Assembly (NCBI RefSeq): GCF_032163395.1
Contig: NZ_CP119968.1
Coordinates: forward strand, 2,630,001-2,694,000
Origin: Gloeocapsopsis dulcis
GTDB taxonomy: Bacteria; Cyanobacteriota; Cyanobacteriia; Cyanobacteriales; Chroococcidiopsidaceae
Direction of reading: 5' to 3'
DNA: 64,000 nucleotides
Shown here: one piece after another, positions 18,144 to 28,040 of the stretch
How the letters are laid out: the number at the start of each line of letters is the position of its first letter
Position numbering within the stretch: the stretch's first letter is position 1
Translations under genes and position numbers: made by a program
The notes under the pieces: generated by a model
Databases searched by the model: none
What the model was told of the DNA's origin: nothing
What the model saw: the letters and a program-made list of their open reading frames with translations, nothing else

Positions 18144-19704
18144 TCAAAATCCCCTAGGCGAACCTTCTCCACGGGGATCGGCAGCACCTTCTAGCGTGTT
18201 ATCAGGAGTCACGACGATCGCATTTGTATTGCCCCAAGTGGAGCGTTCCTCAATTTTATGTCCTCGACGACACAGTTCGGCAATCGTGGCATAGTCTAAA
18301 CCAAAAGGTTCTATTCGTAACTCGTCGGGTAGCCATTGGTGATGAATTCGAGGCGCAGCAACGGCAGATCCGGCATCCATACCGTATTCTAGGGCATTGA
18401 GGATTGTTTGCAATACTGTAGCGATAATCGTGCTACCGCCAGGTGCGCCGACTGCCATCCGCAAGCGATTATTTTCGGTAACGATGGTGGGTGTCGTACT
18501 CGATAGAGGAGTTTTACGCGGTGCGATCGCATTTGCATCTCCGCCGACAAGCCCGTAAGCATTGGGAATACCTGGTGCAGCAGCAAAATCGTCCATTTCA
18601 TCGTTGAGGAGAACTCCTGTTCCTGGTGTGACAACACCAGAACCGAAGCCGTAGTTGATTGTAAAGGTGAGACTGACAGCATTACGCTGCGGATCGATTA
18701 CTGTTAGATGACTCGTGTCAGCTGATTCCTTGCCTTTGATATAGCGGAGTAGTGTTTGTCTGTCTACAGGTTTGACTTCACTTGAACGTCGTACTGTCTC
18801 CATCCGGATTTCTTGACGTCTTTGGGAAGCATAGTCCTGACTAGTAAGTTGTTGCACTGGAACTTTGACAAAATCGGGATCGCCGAGATGTTCGGAACGA
18901 TCTGCATAGGCGATCCGCATTGCTTCTACCATCAGATGCAGTGCGTCAGGATTACGCCATCCTAGTGATTTTAAGTTGGTATTGCTGATGATATTTAAAA
19001 TCTGTAATAAGTGTACGCCTCCAGAAGATGGCGGCGGCATTGAGCATATGCGGTAGGTACGGAAGTTGCCACAAACAGGAGTGCGCTAAATGGGTTTGTA
19101 GGTTCTGAGATCTTCGAGGGTGATTAAACCACCGTTTCTTGCCATGTCGGAGGCGATCGCACGGGCAATGTTTTTGGTGTAAAGCTTTGGGGGTTCCTGG
19201 CAACTGCTTGTAACGTTCCTGCTAAATCTCGTTGGATTAGTTTCTCGCCTGGCTGATACATTTTGCCATTGCGTGTAAAAATTTGTCGTGCTGCGGGATT
19301 TGCTAAAATAGCCTCTTGACGACTTTCAGCAGCATTAGTATATTTTTGCGATACCACAAAGCCATCACGAGCATAGCGAATTGCTGGTGCAATCAATGTC
19401 GCCCAAGGTAATTTTCCATATTGGCGATGCACTTCATACATTCCGGCTACGGTTCCTGGAACTGCTACGGATAAGTAACCATCTATACTGGCATTCGGAC
19501 GCACTTTGCCTTGCGCACCTAAATACATATTTCGCGTTATATCTCTAATCCTGCTTCGCTGGCTAAAGGATGCGCGGAGACAACCATCGCTTGTTTCGTG
19601 CGGAGTGGTTGGATAAAAGCCGCAGTTGCAGGTTGGGAAGGTGTAATAAAGCACAGGAAAGTCACAACAAGCGCTAATGGCTTGTACTTGGAGGCTATGC
19701 GCAT
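18144..19704 (-). pseudogene. ggt: Gamma-glutamyltransferase, disrupted
   Basis: The remnant reads in three pieces on the minus strand. The N-terminus starts at 19704 (signal peptide, then KQAMVVSAHPLASEAGLEI and a stop), lacking roughly 50 residues that normally follow. The middle resumes at RNMYLGAQGKVRPNASIDGYLSV. One base is missing near 19185-19190 (FYT-KNIARAIASD restored by one T). The next frame contains an amber codon in YKPI-stop-RTPVCGNF. The C-terminal part from PPPSSGGVHLLQIL carries the autoprocessing Thr region (ADTSHLTVIDPQRNAVS) and is intact. At least three separate lesions make a functional glutathione hydrolase unlikely. Confidence 0.9.
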
Positions 19705-19774
19705 TCGAGGTTTTTACGAGCTATACCTGAACTTTAGTATATTTGTGCTGTTTTGAATTAGAGGTGGTAGTTTA

Positions 19775-19834
19775 AAACGAACCACACCAGCGTAGCGAAG
19801 CCGTAGGCGTTAGGCACTAAGGACTCTAAGGAAA
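19775..19834. repeat. Dispersed AACGAACCACA... repeat, intergenic copy
   Basis: AACGAACCACA is followed by a HIP-like core (CAGCGTAGCGAAGCCGTAGG), then CACTAAGGACTCTAAGGAAAGAAAAGAG. The same outer blocks with a different core occur inside the helicase gene at 29409-29472. It looks like a mobile or recombining short repeat of cyanobacterial type. Confidence 0.6.
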
Positions 19835-19846
19835 GAAAAGAGAGAT

Positions 19847-20680
19847 TTAGGTGTTAGTTAATCTCGTATAGTTGCGAAATAAATGTATAAGGCATTGGGT
19901 GTTTTTTCCTGGCTTGCCGTTGGAGATTTGTAAATCGTCGATTTGAGTTACTGGCATAATCTCTTTGTTTGTAGCGGTGATGAATACTTCGTCACAACTA
20001 TTTAACTCGCTGTAGTAAATCGGTTGTTCGACGATCTCAAATTCGTTTTTTGCAAGTTCTAAAACAACTTCTCTAGTGATACCGTGGAGAATGTTTTCTT
20101 TTGGGGTAATAAGTTTATTGTCGCGAAATACGAATATATTTGTTGTTGTTCCTTCAAGAACATGATGCTGATTTATATATAGTGCTTCAATTGCATTAAC
20201 TTGTTTTGCTTGTTGTAATGCCATAATTGCAGAGATATAATTTAGACTCTTGGCTCCTGGTATAAATCGCTGAGTTTGGACTGTAATTACTTTGACTCCT
20301 TGTTTGTAATATGCTTCAGGATATTCAGTTACCGGAGTCACAATGACTATCAAGCTGGGTTCGCCGGAAGGAGTAATAAAATCTGTTGAAATACCACCTG
20401 TAGCTATGATGCGAATGTTGGCTTCAGGAAGATGATTGCAGTTGAATGTCTCTTGGGCGATCGCCTTAATCTCTAAAGTTGACCACGGTAAGTTTAAACC
20501 GATTAATTCTGCCGATTTCTGCAGTCTTTGTACGTGTTCGCGGAGTTTGAAAGGTACTCCATTATAAGTACGTAAAAAGTCAAAGATGCCATATCCTCGA
20601 ACAATTCCTAAATCATTAAGCGGTAAACAAGCTTCGTCAGCAGCAACATATTTCCCATTTATGTAATAAATATACGTCAT
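19847..20680 (-). CDS. Class IV aminotransferase (branched-chain or D-amino acid type)
   Basis: This is a PLP enzyme of fold type IV, 277 residues, beginning YYINGKYVAADEACLPLNDLGIVRGYGIFDFLRTYNG. The PLP lysine is in RFIPGAKSLNYISAI (about residue 145), followed by EALYINQHHVLEGTTTNIFVF and DEVFITATNKEIMPV. The family includes branched-chain aminotransferase, D-amino acid aminotransferase and aminodeoxychorismate lyase; the motifs do not separate them safely. No operon partner: it lies between the ggt remnant and the transporter gene. Confidence 0.85.
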   Translation of the reverse strand: MTYIYYINGKYVAADEACLPLNDLGIVRGYGIFDFLRTYNGVPFKLREHVQRLQKSAELIGLNLPWSTLEIKAIAQETFNCNHLPEANIRIIATGGISTDFITPSGEPSLIVIVTPVTEYPEAYYKQGVKVITVQTQRFIPGAKSLNYISAIMALQQAKQVNAIEALYINQHHVLEGTTTNIFVFRDNKLITPKENILHGITREVVLELAKNEFEIVEQPIYYSELNSCDEVFITATNKEIMPVTQIDDLQISNGKPGKNTQCLIHLFRNYTRLTNT

Positions 20681-20894
20681 CTCTCTAGCTTTAGCGGTTA
20701 GAAATGATTTTAAACTTGAATATTAAGAATGTTTCAAAAAAAAATTGGTAGTATATATCTGCTGCAATTTATTGTATTATTCTAATATGGCTTTCTTCAT
20801 AGTGAAATTATAAATATCAACAAAAATTTTGCATAGATTTCCATTATGATATAGATTGTATCAGGAACAGCTAGAAATTTCAACTACCTTTTAC

Positions 20895-21812
20895 CTACTT
20901 TTTCACATTTTTTGTCGGAATTTTAGCTTGTAAAAACTCCCGAACAACTTCTGGGATATCGCGTAATTCGCCTTCGACTTGGTAATTCAAACCGCGCATT
21001 TCATCTTCAGTAATTAAGTCACCAAGTTGTTGAATTGCGGGTAGTAGCTGAGGGTATTTTTTCAAAGTTGCTTGGCGGATGATTGGTGCGGCTTCATAAG
21101 GGGGAAAATAGCGCTTGTCATCTTCAAGAATTGCTAGATCTAACCGTGCAATTTGTCCATCAGTAGAGTTACCAGCAACCAGATCAACCTGCTTATCAAT
21201 TAGGGCACGATACATTAAGCCTAAATCCATCACGCGGGGCGATCGCGCAAACTGTAAGTTGTAGGTTTGAGCCAATCCTGGAAATCCATCTTCGCGCTGA
21301 ATAAATTCGTAACCAAAGCCTGCTTGCCATTGTGGAGTATATGGGGCGGCTTGGGAAATTGTTTGTAAATTATAGGCTCTTGCGTCTTCGCCGCGAACAA
21401 TAATAGCAAAGGTATTTTCAAAGCCTAAGGGTGGAGTTACTTCAAGTTCAAATTGTTGCGCATATGACGATCTGACTTGTTGATAAACAGCTTGCGGATC
21501 GCCAATTGGCTTTTGTTTCAAGATACCAGTAAAAGCTGTACCAGTGTATTCAATATAAGCATCAATTTGTCCTGCAAGTAATGCTTGGTGACAGACAAAA
21601 GTTCCACCTAAATGTAAGCGACGATCGACCCTTAATTCTGTTGTATTTTCGATATGCTGAGCTAAAAGTTCACCAAGAATATCTTGTTCAGTGAAATCTT
21701 TAGAAGCAACAACAATATCACCACCACCACCTGTTGTTGTGCTGGGGTTACAACTAGCGATCGCGAGTATCAAACTAAAGCTAAAAAAGCAGAGAAGAAT
21801 AAATCTTTTCAT
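20895..21812 (-). CDS. Osmoprotectant (glycine betaine/choline) ABC transporter substrate-binding lipoprotein
   Basis: This is a solute-binding protein of the OpuAC/OpuCC class, 305 residues from ATG 21812; a GTG 6 bp earlier is possible. The lipoprotein signal is MKRFILLCFFSFSLILAIASC, with the lipobox Cys near residue 21. IVVASKDFTEQDILGELLAQHIE is the typical first strand-helix, and AYIEYTGTAFTGIL and LVAGNSTDGQIARLDLAILEDD follow. It binds a quaternary amine outside the membrane. Its permease and ATPase genes lie 4.6 kb away at 26386-27842, on the same strand; normally the three are adjacent. Confidence 0.9.
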   Translation of the reverse strand: MKRFILLCFFSFSLILAIASCNPSTTTGGGGDIVVASKDFTEQDILGELLAQHIENTTELRVDRRLHLGGTFVCHQALLAGQIDAYIEYTGTAFTGILKQKPIGDPQAVYQQVRSSYAQQFELEVTPPLGFENTFAIIVRGEDARAYNLQTISQAAPYTPQWQAGFGYEFIQREDGFPGLAQTYNLQFARSPRVMDLGLMYRALIDKQVDLVAGNSTDGQIARLDLAILEDDKRYFPPYEAAPIIRQATLKKYPQLLPAIQQLGDLITEDEMRGLNYQVEGELRDIPEVVREFLQAKIPTKNVKK

Positions 21813-21893
21813 GCGCACTACTGTCAGAAAACCCGATGAATTAGACTAGAAATAACATTTATTTGCCTGTGGCTGTCAACCAGGCTAGGTGAT

Positions 21894-22589
21894 ATGGTGC
21901 AAAGCAGTCAAACCGACACTCCTGTTTTTCCGCCCAGTGACTTACTGAGTAAAGAACCGCAGTTGGAAACATACCGTCATCTCAAACAACTTATCTTACT
22001 GTTAACCTGCTTAGAACGCTTGTGGCAAAATCGGCAAGATTTCTTTGCTGGGGGTAATATAAGCATTTACTATAGCATCCGTCAACTTAAATCCGAGGAT
22101 GTCAAAGGACCAGATTTTTTTGTAGTGCTTAATACAGAACGTCGAGAGCATAAAAGCTGGATTGTTTGGGAAGAAGATGGAAAGTACCCTAACTTCATTC
22201 TGGAAATTCTTTCAGAGTCAACTGCTAAAAATGACCGAGGTTTGAAAAAACAATTGTATCAAGATGTGTTTCGCACACCAGATTACTTCTGGTTTGACCC
22301 TTATACATTAGAACTTGCGGGTTTTAAACTCAACTATCGCATCTACGAACCAATCGTCGCGAATGAGCAAGGATGGTTGTGGAGTGACGAATTACAGTTG
22401 TATTTGGGTATTGTTGGAGAACAATTGCGGTTTTTTACCCCAGATGGGGAATTAGTTCTTACTCCCGAAGAAGCAGAAGCCGAGGAACGTCAACGGGCTG
22501 AAACCGAACGTCAACGGGCTGATGCAGCAGAAGCAAAAGTAGAAACGCTACGGCAAAAGTTGCTGGAATTGGGGGTAAATTTAGAATAG
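21894..22589 (+). CDS. Uma2 family endonuclease-like protein
   Basis: The protein has 231 residues. The PD-(D/E)xK-like core is VKGPDFFVVLN..., then NFILEILSESTAKNDRGLKKQLYQDVFRTPDYFWFDP. The C-terminal coiled coil is AEAEERQRAETERQRADAAEAKVETLRQKL, containing a short repeat RQRAE/D. Same family as the gene at 7592 but well diverged. It is the first gene of the accessory block that splits the osmoprotectant transporter and is transcribed opposite to its neighbours. Confidence 0.87.
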   Translation: MVQSSQTDTPVFPPSDLLSKEPQLETYRHLKQLILLLTCLERLWQNRQDFFAGGNISIYYSIRQLKSEDVKGPDFFVVLNTERREHKSWIVWEEDGKYPNFILEILSESTAKNDRGLKKQLYQDVFRTPDYFWFDPYTLELAGFKLNYRIYEPIVANEQGWLWSDELQLYLGIVGEQLRFFTPDGELVLTPEEAEAEERQRAETERQRADAAEAKVETLRQKLLELGVNLE

Positions 22590-22643
22590 TTAAATGGAGA
22601 ATAGACGGTGTCAAAGGTAAGCATCGTTTATTTAACCTACGTT

Positions 22644-24206
22644 TCACAGAGAAATTATCTGCTTGATAATAGAAAAATTATTGATTGTCATAAGCGTAAT
22701 TGCCAGAACCAAACCTATTTTAAAGTAGCTATTTTTTAACAGAGATTTATTAAAGAACAGCAATAAAACAGGGAAAGTGACGTTACATGAGTAAAGAAAA
22801 ATTTCTGTTACTCCAAAAAAAGAATGTAAAATCATGTTATACACTACTGCACAACACACAGCAACCAAGAAAATATTGTAATGGATAATATTTTTCAAAA
22901 ATCCTAAACTAAATAAACACATTAAAAGAATGACTCCTGCGTACCCAATAAGACTATAATCTAAAGGACGCATAAAATATCCTAAAAGTAAAAAACCTGG
23001 AAAATCTGGGTCATTAGCTGCAAATGGATCTGGAGCTATAAAGTTTACTAGAAAGAAACTTTTAAAAACTTCTTGTGCAATTAGTAATGGTTGCTCAAAA
23101 ACAAGTGTTGATATATGTTTTGATTCAGTAGTGATCAGAGAAGGCATAAAGAAATATCGAGCCAGAGGAAATAATTTCTTTTGGATGATGCTAAGTATAA
23201 AAGCAAAAGAAACAACAACCCCTAGATACTCTAAAATAGTCAGCCATCTGATTTTTCTATTCAGATAAAAGACTAGTGCAATAAAACAAATTAAGGTTTG
23301 AGCAAAGTTGGTAATTGTCACACTAAATGAGAATAAACCAGCCAAAATCCAGTACTCAAAATATAACTTCTTCCTTTGTAAGCAAATCCAAAATAAAATG
23401 TATGTTGTAATGATGCTGCAAGCAGCTAAGGCGTATGTTTCTGGTACAGCCCCAAAGATGAGCTGGCTCATACTCAAGCCAAAAGTAACAGATAATAATA
23501 AAGTGTCAACATATCTTTTTGTATAATTCCAAAAAAAAGATTGCAGACAGAAATATACCAAAAGCACCAAAAAAAGAATTTAATATTACTACTGACACTT
23601 CTCCTGATTTGACAAAATAATTTATTAGGCTTGCCCAGGGAACAATTAAGAATAAAACTAGCGGATGAGAACCTTTATGAAATCTACTATCTAGAGAAAT
23701 CCACCCAGGAAGTGCATCGATGTAATCTGCCCCAAAAAAGTAATTTTTTGAGAGTAAGGTATAAATAGAAGTCCTATTGAAAAATATATATAATAAAAGG
23801 TAATGAATAAACAAAGTGAAGTAAGAATGATATTTTTATTCTTACCGATAAGTTTGAGTTTAGCGAACTCATTTTTCAATCCAAAAACAGTTGTTTGATA
23901 ATTCGTAATCAGCTTAAAGAAAAAAGGATAACTCAATACAAACGATGAAATCAGTATGTTGGCTGATAAATATAATAGATCTGCTTTTCTTAAGTAAAAA
24001 GACAGTGGATTTTCTGTTCTACCTTTAAACTCCTTATTCAGAAAAGCAGTGGCTTCACCTTTATAGATTGCTTCAATGATTCGATGACCAAATATAAAAT
24101 ATAATATTCCTCCTATTGTTAAACAGATAGTTAATAAAATAAATCTCTTGTCAATTAAAAGTTTAAACAAGTAACAATACTTTTTTAGATTTGATTGAAT
24201 AGACAT
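22644..24206 (-). pseudogene. Polytopic membrane protein, GT-C glycosyltransferase-like, frameshifted twice
   Basis: One long membrane protein of about 520 residues reads across three frames. Part one starts at 24206 (MSIQSNLKKYCYLFKLLIDKR). It ends at an A6 run (plus strand T6, 23744-23749), where one extra A would join IPYSQK to NYFFGADYIDALPGW. Part two stops after SAIFF at a T8 run (plus strand A8, 23531-23538); with seven T it continues WNYTKRYVDTLLL and VPETYALAACSII to the stop at 22644. About 11-12 hydrophobic helices and the early periplasmic loop suggest a lipid-sugar glycosyltransferase of the GT-C type; this is inference. Slippage, mutation or sequencing error could explain the breaks. 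Confidence 0.75.
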
Positions 24207-24302
24207 AAAATTAATCTCCTATTTAGAACAACCAACTCATCTGAGGAAAAAGCAATTTTATAGCTAGCGTAGTATCCTTCAAAGAATGAAAACTGCTATA
24301 GT

Positions 24303-24636
24303 TTATTTAGGAAAAGAAATGGCAGAAATACCACTTATAATTAATCCAATTCCCACCCAGTGGACAGTAGGAACTTGTTCTTTCAAAAAAAACTGTGCTT
24401 GAGAAAGTAGTAGCTACTATCGATAAACCAATAACAACAGGATAAATTAGGGATAAATTAAGTCGGCTCAAAGCTAGAAGATAAACGAGTGTACTCATAC
24501 CATAAGTTAAAATTCCTGATAGTAAGTAGATGTTTATCATGTTGTACTCAGTCCCTAATTTGAGTAGTGTTTGGGCAGCTGTATTAAGTACAACTGTTAC
24601 TAAAATAAGGCAAGTAAAGAAAAAATAGCTGTTCAT
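24303..24636 (-). pseudogene. SMR/EamA-type small membrane transporter, frameshifted at a T8 run
   Basis: The intact N-terminal part has about 92 residues: VVLNTAAQTLLKLGTEYN, then YGMSTLVYLLALSRLNLSLIYPVVIGLSIV. These are the helices of a small multidrug-resistance/ArnE-like four-helix protein. At 24385-24392 (A8 on the plus strand, T8 in the gene) the frame slips; with seven T it would continue LKEQVPTVHWVGIGLIISG and end PK at 24303, giving the expected fourth helix and a length of about 110. It overlaps the HAD gene by ATGA, so the two are translationally coupled. A flippase role next to a GT-C-like protein is plausible. Confidence 0.75.
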
Positions 24637-25172
24637 AATAAGTTGTTATATAGAAAATCGTTTTTCCAAAGTTCTTGCGTATGAGGGTACGGAGTTTGTA
24701 CTCGCTTTCCTAGAATTTTTTCCCACCATCGTAAGGGATGAGGTAAGATAGCAACCTGGATGCTATAACAGCCAATAAACCATGCTTCCAGAATATCTGT
24801 ATGGCAACTGTCACCAATAACTACAACCTGCTTTGGTGTTAGTTTCATAAATTTTAATGCTCTACGAAATGCACAAGTAAATGGCTTTCTTGCTGGATTA
24901 ATTAGTGGTATTTTTAACCTTTGCGACCATGCTTTTGCTCGATAGTGCCACTTACCATTAGAGAGAATAAAAAAAATTAAGCCTTGTAATTTTGCTTGTT
25001 TTATCCAAGCTTCAGCACCTGGGGATAAGTAGCAATCGTCTTCTGAAACAATTGTGTTATCTAAATCAAGAAGTATACCTTGTATTCCAAATATTTTTAG
25101 TAAATCAACATCGATAGAAGCCAGAGTATAAGTTTGTTTAGGACAATTCCATTTTGAATTATTTCTACGCAT
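24633..25172 (-). CDS. HAD-superfamily phosphatase, YqeG-like
   Basis: The protein has 179 residues. HAD motif I is GILLDLDNTIVSED, motif II LSNGK, and the motif III/IV region is KQVVVIGDSCHTDILEAW. DLDNT with a subclass III arrangement and no cap domain matches the YqeG/HAD-IIIA family; the Gly-Asp-Ser-x-x-x-Asp end is a little divergent. Substrate unknown. It overlaps the SMR-like gene by 4 bp (ATGA). It is the first gene of the minus-strand block that also holds the broken membrane proteins. Confidence 0.82.
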   Translation of the reverse strand: MRRNNSKWNCPKQTYTLASIDVDLLKIFGIQGILLDLDNTIVSEDDCYLSPGAEAWIKQAKLQGLIFFILSNGKWHYRAKAWSQRLKIPLINPARKPFTCAFRRALKFMKLTPKQVVVIGDSCHTDILEAWFIGCYSIQVAILPHPLRWWEKILGKRVQTPYPHTQELWKNDFLYNNLL

Positions 25173-26385
25173 ATAATTGAAACGAAATAACCGATCACCT
25201 TGAAATATTTACAAGTGATAATGACAATTGAATAATTACTTTGAGGTCATGGAAATAAACTCATGCGATTGCAGTATGAGGTAAACAAAGAGAAATTGAA
25301 TACTTTTCATTACACTACCTATTACCAATTTCTCCTAATCAATCTTTAATGATGTTTGAATAAATACTAGGAAAATCAAGTTAATTAAATGTATTTGTTT
25401 CAATTCCAAAATTACATACATTGAAACTATCCAACCTACAACAGTGATTAGCAGGGGAAAATCTGTTAGTAAAATTTCTTCTGGACGCTCACTCCGTTCA
25501 GTTTTTCGGCTTTGAGGTGAGTTCTACGGGCAATTTCCTGGGAATCATTCAGTAGCTGTCTGACACATAGTTACAGCTATTACAACAGCGTTGAATCCAC
25601 GAGCGGATACGTTTGTCATAGACTGTGCTAAATATGAAAATGGGTAGGTACTTGGTAAGCACTAATTACTTAAGCCAAATACAAAATCAAGCCAAAAGCA
25701 TTGAACGACTTTGGCTCAAGAATGTAGTATTTATTACAGTAAAAATGCGTTTGAATTTATACTTGCAATTTAATTCGACTATCAAAACTCTGCTTGATAT
25801 AACTAATTAAAGCCTTGAAACGTGTTTGAGTAAAAAATACTTTGTGCAAGTTGTATTGTTCGAGTACAGGTAAGATGCCCAGTTTATAAATAAAGTATTC
25901 TAGGGCTTGGTATGCACTTTTAATAAGTCTTACTAAGTAGGAGTTTTCTAGAGACGTATTCTTCTGGTTCTACCAAGACAGCCGAAGTTCACTCTTAGTG
26001 TCTTCTCCAACTACCTATAACGCTTGGGGCGCTAGCCAGATAAAATCCTGCCTAGACAGGTTTATTTGTGTAGAATAGATTTTAACAACCCAACTGTTTT
26101 GTAATCTTAAATACAATACTCATAACATTTATAAATGAGTATTTCAATACTTTTGTATTAAGTATTTAACAGATAATTATTCAGCCCAACTGATGATATA
26201 CAAAAGTATAATAGTTAGTCAACTACTGTAATAGAGATCATTCTGCTAAAAGATAAGGGAAATAACCAGACTTTCTTGAATTTTATACGTTATCAACATT
26301 ATTATAAGTTTTATTGCTATATGATCTGAATCCGCTAGTATCTTTGAATGCTTTAGCGTCAAATCTGAGCAATTTTCTGATCTTC
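25173..26385. other. 1.2-kb gap with a decayed coding fragment
   Basis: No intact gene. On the minus strand 25757-25969 is open for 70 residues without a start. It includes ENSYLVRLIKSAYQALEYF, then IYKLGILPVLEQYNLHKVFF and a terminal KQSFDSRIKLQV, which looks like the C-terminal end of a lost gene; family not recognised. A small hairpin CCTG-CCTAGA-CAGG near 26047-26060 may end the permease transcript. The rest is AT-rich and unexplained. Confidence 0.45.
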
Positions 26386-27042
26386 TTACCTATCTTTCAC
26401 ACCTGAACGCTTGTTCATCAAACGCCTTTCGATTAAACCAATTCCCCAGTCGGCTAAAATTGCTAATATTGCTGCGGGTATTGCTCCTGCGAGAATGAGT
26501 TGATTGTTTACCATAGCAATACCGCGAAAGACAAACACACCCAAACCCCCTGCGCCAATTGCAGCGGCGATTGTCGCAATACCGATCGCGATTACGGTAG
26601 CGACTCGCACTCCTGCTAAAATAAAACTTAATGCTAGGGGCATTTCTACTTGTAAGAGCAATTGGCGATCAGTCATTCCCATACCGCGCCCAGCTTCTCG
26701 AATTGCCGGATCGACGCTCATAATTCCCGTGTAAGTATTGCGGATAATTGGCAGAAAAGAGTATAAAGTTAAGGCAATAATTGCAGTTTGCGCTCCAATT
26801 CCACCGATAATGGGTACAGAAATTAAAAATCCGAAAAGTGCCAGACTCGGAATCGTCTGCAAGATATTCGCAATTCCAAGAATCGGTTGTCGCCAGCGTA
26901 CTTGGCGCGTGATCAGAATTCCTAAAGGAATACCAATTAAAGTTGCAATACCAACTGCAATTGCAACAATGAATAAGTGTGTACCAGTTTCTTGCAAAAT
27001 TTCTGGAGCGTATCTGACAAGGAAAAATTCACTTAAATCCAT
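26386..27042 (-). CDS. Osmoprotectant ABC transporter permease
   Basis: The protein has 218 residues with five to six membrane helices. It shows the OpuCB/ProW-like pattern TGTHLFIVAIAVGIATLIGIPLGILITR, then IPSLALFGFLISVPIIGGIGAQTAI and the coupling loop TYTGIMSVDPAIREAGRGMGMTDRQLLLQVEMPLALSFILAG, which contacts the ATPase. It forms the membrane channel for quaternary-amine uptake. It overlaps the ATPase gene by 10 bp. The matching binding protein is at 20895-21812, beyond an accessory block. Confidence 0.93.
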   Translation of the reverse strand: MDLSEFFLVRYAPEILQETGTHLFIVAIAVGIATLIGIPLGILITRQVRWRQPILGIANILQTIPSLALFGFLISVPIIGGIGAQTAIIALTLYSFLPIIRNTYTGIMSVDPAIREAGRGMGMTDRQLLLQVEMPLALSFILAGVRVATVIAIGIATIAAAIGAGGLGVFVFRGIAMVNNQLILAGAIPAAILAILADWGIGLIERRLMNKRSGVKDR

Positions 27043-27842
27043 TTTCCGTTATTGCTATCTCCATCTGAAAATTTTGGCAGTGATGCTTTTGAAGATGCGA
27101 TTCCTTGCAAACACTGCTTGAAGGCAAGTGCTTCAGGTTCTTGCGAACCTAAAAAATCTTCTGGCGTACCCAAGACTACCAACCGCCCAGTATCCATTAA
27201 ACCAATACGGGAAGCTAGAACGAATGCTTCTTGAATATCGTGAGTTACAAAAACAACCGTTTTACCAAGTTCTTGTTGCAGACGGCGAAATTCGCTTTGA
27301 ATTTCTAAGCGAGTAATTGGATCTAATGCACCGAAAGGTTCATCCATTAATAATACTGGAGGATCTGCAGCTAAGGCTCGTGCAACACCAATCCGCTGGC
27401 GTTGCCCACCGGATAATTCATGCGGATAGCGTTTAGCAAATTGTTTGGGTTCTAAACCGACTAAGTTTAATAGTTCAAACACCCGCGTTTTGATTTGTTT
27501 AGGTTTCCAGCCTTCTAAAGTAGGAATTAAGCCGACATTGCGTTCTACAGTAAAATGGGGAAATAAGCCAGTTTCTTGAATGACATAACCAATTTTGCGC
27601 CGTAGTTTAATTTCATCCCACTGATTTGTCGGCATACCATCGAATAGTACTTCGCCTTGAGTAGGTGTGAGTAGCCGATTAATTAACTTCATCGTGGTTG
27701 TTTTACCACTACCACTACGTCCTAACAAAATCAGTGCTTCACCTCGACGGATTGAGAAATTGAGATTCGACACAATTGGGCGGTGTTGTGGGCTATAACT
27801 GACATCACGGAATTCAATAACCGTTTGCTGTTCCTGCAACAT
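27033..27842 (-). CDS. Osmoprotectant ABC transporter ATP-binding protein
   Basis: The protein has 269 residues: Walker A GRSGSGKTTTMKLIN, Q-loop YVIQETGLFPHFTVERNVG, signature LSGGQRQRIGVARALAADP, Walker B VLLMDEPFGALD and switch VVFVTHDIQEAF. The pattern matches OpuCA/ProV-type importers for glycine betaine, choline or carnitine. It lacks the C-terminal CBS pair found in OpuCA, so it is the short form. First gene of its operon; the permease follows with a 10-bp overlap. Confidence 0.93.
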   Translation of the reverse strand: MLQEQQTVIEFRDVSYSPQHRPIVSNLNFSIRRGEALILLGRSGSGKTTTMKLINRLLTPTQGEVLFDGMPTNQWDEIKLRRKIGYVIQETGLFPHFTVERNVGLIPTLEGWKPKQIKTRVFELLNLVGLEPKQFAKRYPHELSGGQRQRIGVARALAADPPVLLMDEPFGALDPITRLEIQSEFRRLQQELGKTVVFVTHDIQEAFVLASRIGLMDTGRLVVLGTPEDFLGSQEPEALAFKQCLQGIASSKASLPKFSDGDSNNGKWI

Positions 27843-28040
27843 GGATAATTTGCCCTGACTCGGCTTACGTCATTATGAAATGATTTTGCCCTTAAAAGTG
27901 TAATGTGTGCGATCGCTTTGCAGAATTATTGACTATTTTGAATTAATAATCAACAGCACAGTAAACTGATCCAAGTAGTCTCCTTATCTGTTTCCTCAGC
28001 TTTGTGTTCCTAAAAGCGGGGATGGATCGGTAATAAGTTA

